Assembly (NCBI GenBank): GCA_030044775.1
Contig: JASICF010000583.1
Location: 1 to 6,069 of the forward strand
Direction of reading: 5' to 3'
Source of the DNA: Candidatus Sulfotelmatobacter sp.
Lineage (GTDB): Bacteria > Acidobacteriota > Terriglobia > Terriglobales > Acidobacteriaceae
DNA length: 6,069 nucleotides
Shown here: in pieces, positions 5,748 to 6,069 of the stretch
How the letters are laid out: every line of letters starts with the position of its first letter
How positions within the stretch are numbered: position 1 is the first letter of the stretch
Position numbers and translations under genes: made by a program
The notes under the pieces: model-generated
The model's input: the letters and a program-made list of their open reading frames with translations, nothing else
Databases searched by the model: none
Told to the model about the DNA's origin: nothing

Positions 5748-5776
5748 ACTATATGCACACTAGTGTAAGGCAGAAA
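5748..5776 (-). promoter_or_regulatory. Candidate promoter of the PEP-CTERM gene
   Basis: On the minus strand, TATAGT (5753-5748) matches the -10 consensus at 5 of 6 positions and lies about 35 nt before the start codon. No good -35 hexamer is visible at 16-18 bp (the best, TTTCTG at 5776-5771, matches poorly). The promoter may therefore depend on an activator or an alternative sigma factor. Confidence 0.4.
5757..5766. promoter_or_regulatory. Perfect palindrome ACACTAGTGT, candidate operator
   Basis: A 10-bp perfect palindrome three bases upstream (minus-strand sense) of the candidate -10 of the PEP-CTERM gene, thus within the spacer between -35 and -10. A dimeric regulator bound here would block or remodel polymerase. 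No second copy was noticed in the window. Confidence 0.35.
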
Positions 5777-5905
5777 CCGCCATCGCAGCGGAATTAGTTT
5801 CCCACAGGCACCAGATCGGTTGCCCTGGAAAATCTGCTTCTCCAGGCCCCACGGCGGTTAAGGAAACGGCCAGGACGGCGATGGAGGTTGCCCGATCCAA
5901 CCTCC
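5775..5905. other. Helix-rich intergenic stretch upstream of the PEP-CTERM gene
   Basis: No open frame here looks coding. Potential helices: AACCGCC (5775-5781) with GGCGGTT (5853-5859), enclosing GGCACC/GGTTGCC (5807-5812 with 5818-5824, one bulge) and CCTGGA/TCCAGG (5824-5829 with 5841-5846). Beside these is a perfect 8-bp hairpin GGAGGTTG/CAACCTCC (5883-5890 with 5898-5905) with a 7-nt loop. The loop's CCCGA is complementary to TCGGG at 5910-5914. The first three could make a branched fold. I match it to no known riboswitch, and some pairing is expected by chance in GC-rich DNA. Confidence 0.3.
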
Positions 5906-5914
5906 TGTGTCGGG

Positions 5915-5950
5915 AAAAGCTCCGGCCGCCTTAGGCTCCCTCCGGAAAGC
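5915..5950 (-). terminator. Possible terminator of the edge cyclic-nucleotide-domain gene
   Basis: On the minus strand, GCT-TT-CCGG (5950-5942) pairs with CCGGAGC (5925-5919) with a two-T bulge and a 16-nt loop that itself contains the small stem GCC-TAA-GGC. TTTT (5918-5915) follows. It lies about 25 nt beyond the stop at 5975. The bulge and short T-run make it weaker than the terminator at 5017-5048. Confidence 0.4.
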
Positions 5951-5974
5951 CATTCCTACGTGAGACGATGATTC

Positions 5975-6069
5975 CTAGCCGGCCGCCGTGGTCTCGGATT
6001 CCGTACCGATGATGTTTCTGAGGCGGCGCGAGAGATTTGTGGCCAGGGACCGGTAAAAGCGCGAGCCGA
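5975..6069 (-). CDS. C-terminal end of a probable cyclic-nucleotide-binding (cNMP) domain protein, truncated by the window edge
   Basis: This minus-strand frame enters at the right edge and ends at TAG (5977-5975), leaving 30 codons. 24 of the 30 third positions are G or C, while the alternative open frames lack this bias, which supports real coding. The visible peptide contains FYRSLATNLSRRLRNI and ends TTAAG. The FYRxLAxxLxxRLR pattern resembles the C-terminal helix that closes cNMP-binding (Crp-like) domains. A DNA-binding domain would have to follow that helix in a true Crp/Fnr regulator. The protein stops 12 residues after it, so this is more likely a stand-alone or N-terminally fused cNMP sensor. 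Coding status is fairly secure; the family call rests on one short motif. Confidence 0.55.
   Translation of the reverse strand, partial: GSRFYRSLATNLSRRLRNIIGTESETTAAG

Noticed and set aside
5872..5914. GGCGATGGAGG...GCC with GGAGGTT/AACCTCC pairing, recalling the 5' part of a fluoride riboswitch
   Set aside because: The second hairpin and the conserved 3' segment are missing, and the bases between the two halves are too few. No fluoride transporter is encoded nearby.

Overview
The window looks like chromosomal DNA from an Acidobacteriota bacterium, probably of the Terriglobia/Koribacter type. This is inferred from the gene mix: a PEP-CTERM secreted protein, a short coiled-coil protein beside a receiver-PilZ-PilZ protein, and a GT-C-like '6-pyruvoyl-tetrahydropterin synthase-related' membrane protein. 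The DNA is moderately GC-rich with GC-rich third codon positions. I see no rRNA, tRNA, CRISPR array, transposase or phage gene.

Layout, left to right. Positions 1-197 hold no confident gene. At most there is the 5' end of a minus-strand reading frame that leaves the window, plus a weak promoter for the next gene. A small membrane protein (198-581) is the only confident plus-strand gene and converges on a minus-strand block. Read in the direction of transcription, that block is: the tail of a probable cyclic-nucleotide-binding-domain protein (6069-5975); a structured 262-bp gap; a PEP-CTERM protein (5712-5074) with its own Shine-Dalgarno, candidate promoter and clear terminator; an 87-residue coiled-coil protein (4922-4659) 30 nt from a receiver-PilZ-PilZ protein (4628-3495), probably one operon ending at a terminator near 3349-3373; a 541-bp gap with a strong extended hairpin; then a 554-residue GT-C-like membrane protein (2953-1289, TTG start) 19 nt from rdgB (1269-613), probably a second operon.

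Working together: rdgB removes non-canonical purine nucleotides. The PilZ protein is a likely cyclic-di-GMP effector fused to a degenerate but possibly phosphorylatable receiver, and the coiled-coil protein may be its partner. The PEP-CTERM protein is exported and processed at the envelope, and such proteins are usually tied to exopolysaccharide or biofilm matrix. A cyclic-di-GMP/surface theme across the PilZ, PEP-CTERM and GT-C-like genes is plausible but inferred. The parts most worth a second look are non-coding: the 3193-3266 nested inverted repeat, tandem 8-bp repeats abutting a candidate -35 near 4963-5003, a perfect 10-bp palindrome at the PEP-CTERM promoter, and a helix-rich stretch at 5775-5950. 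No clearly new multi-gene system is visible.
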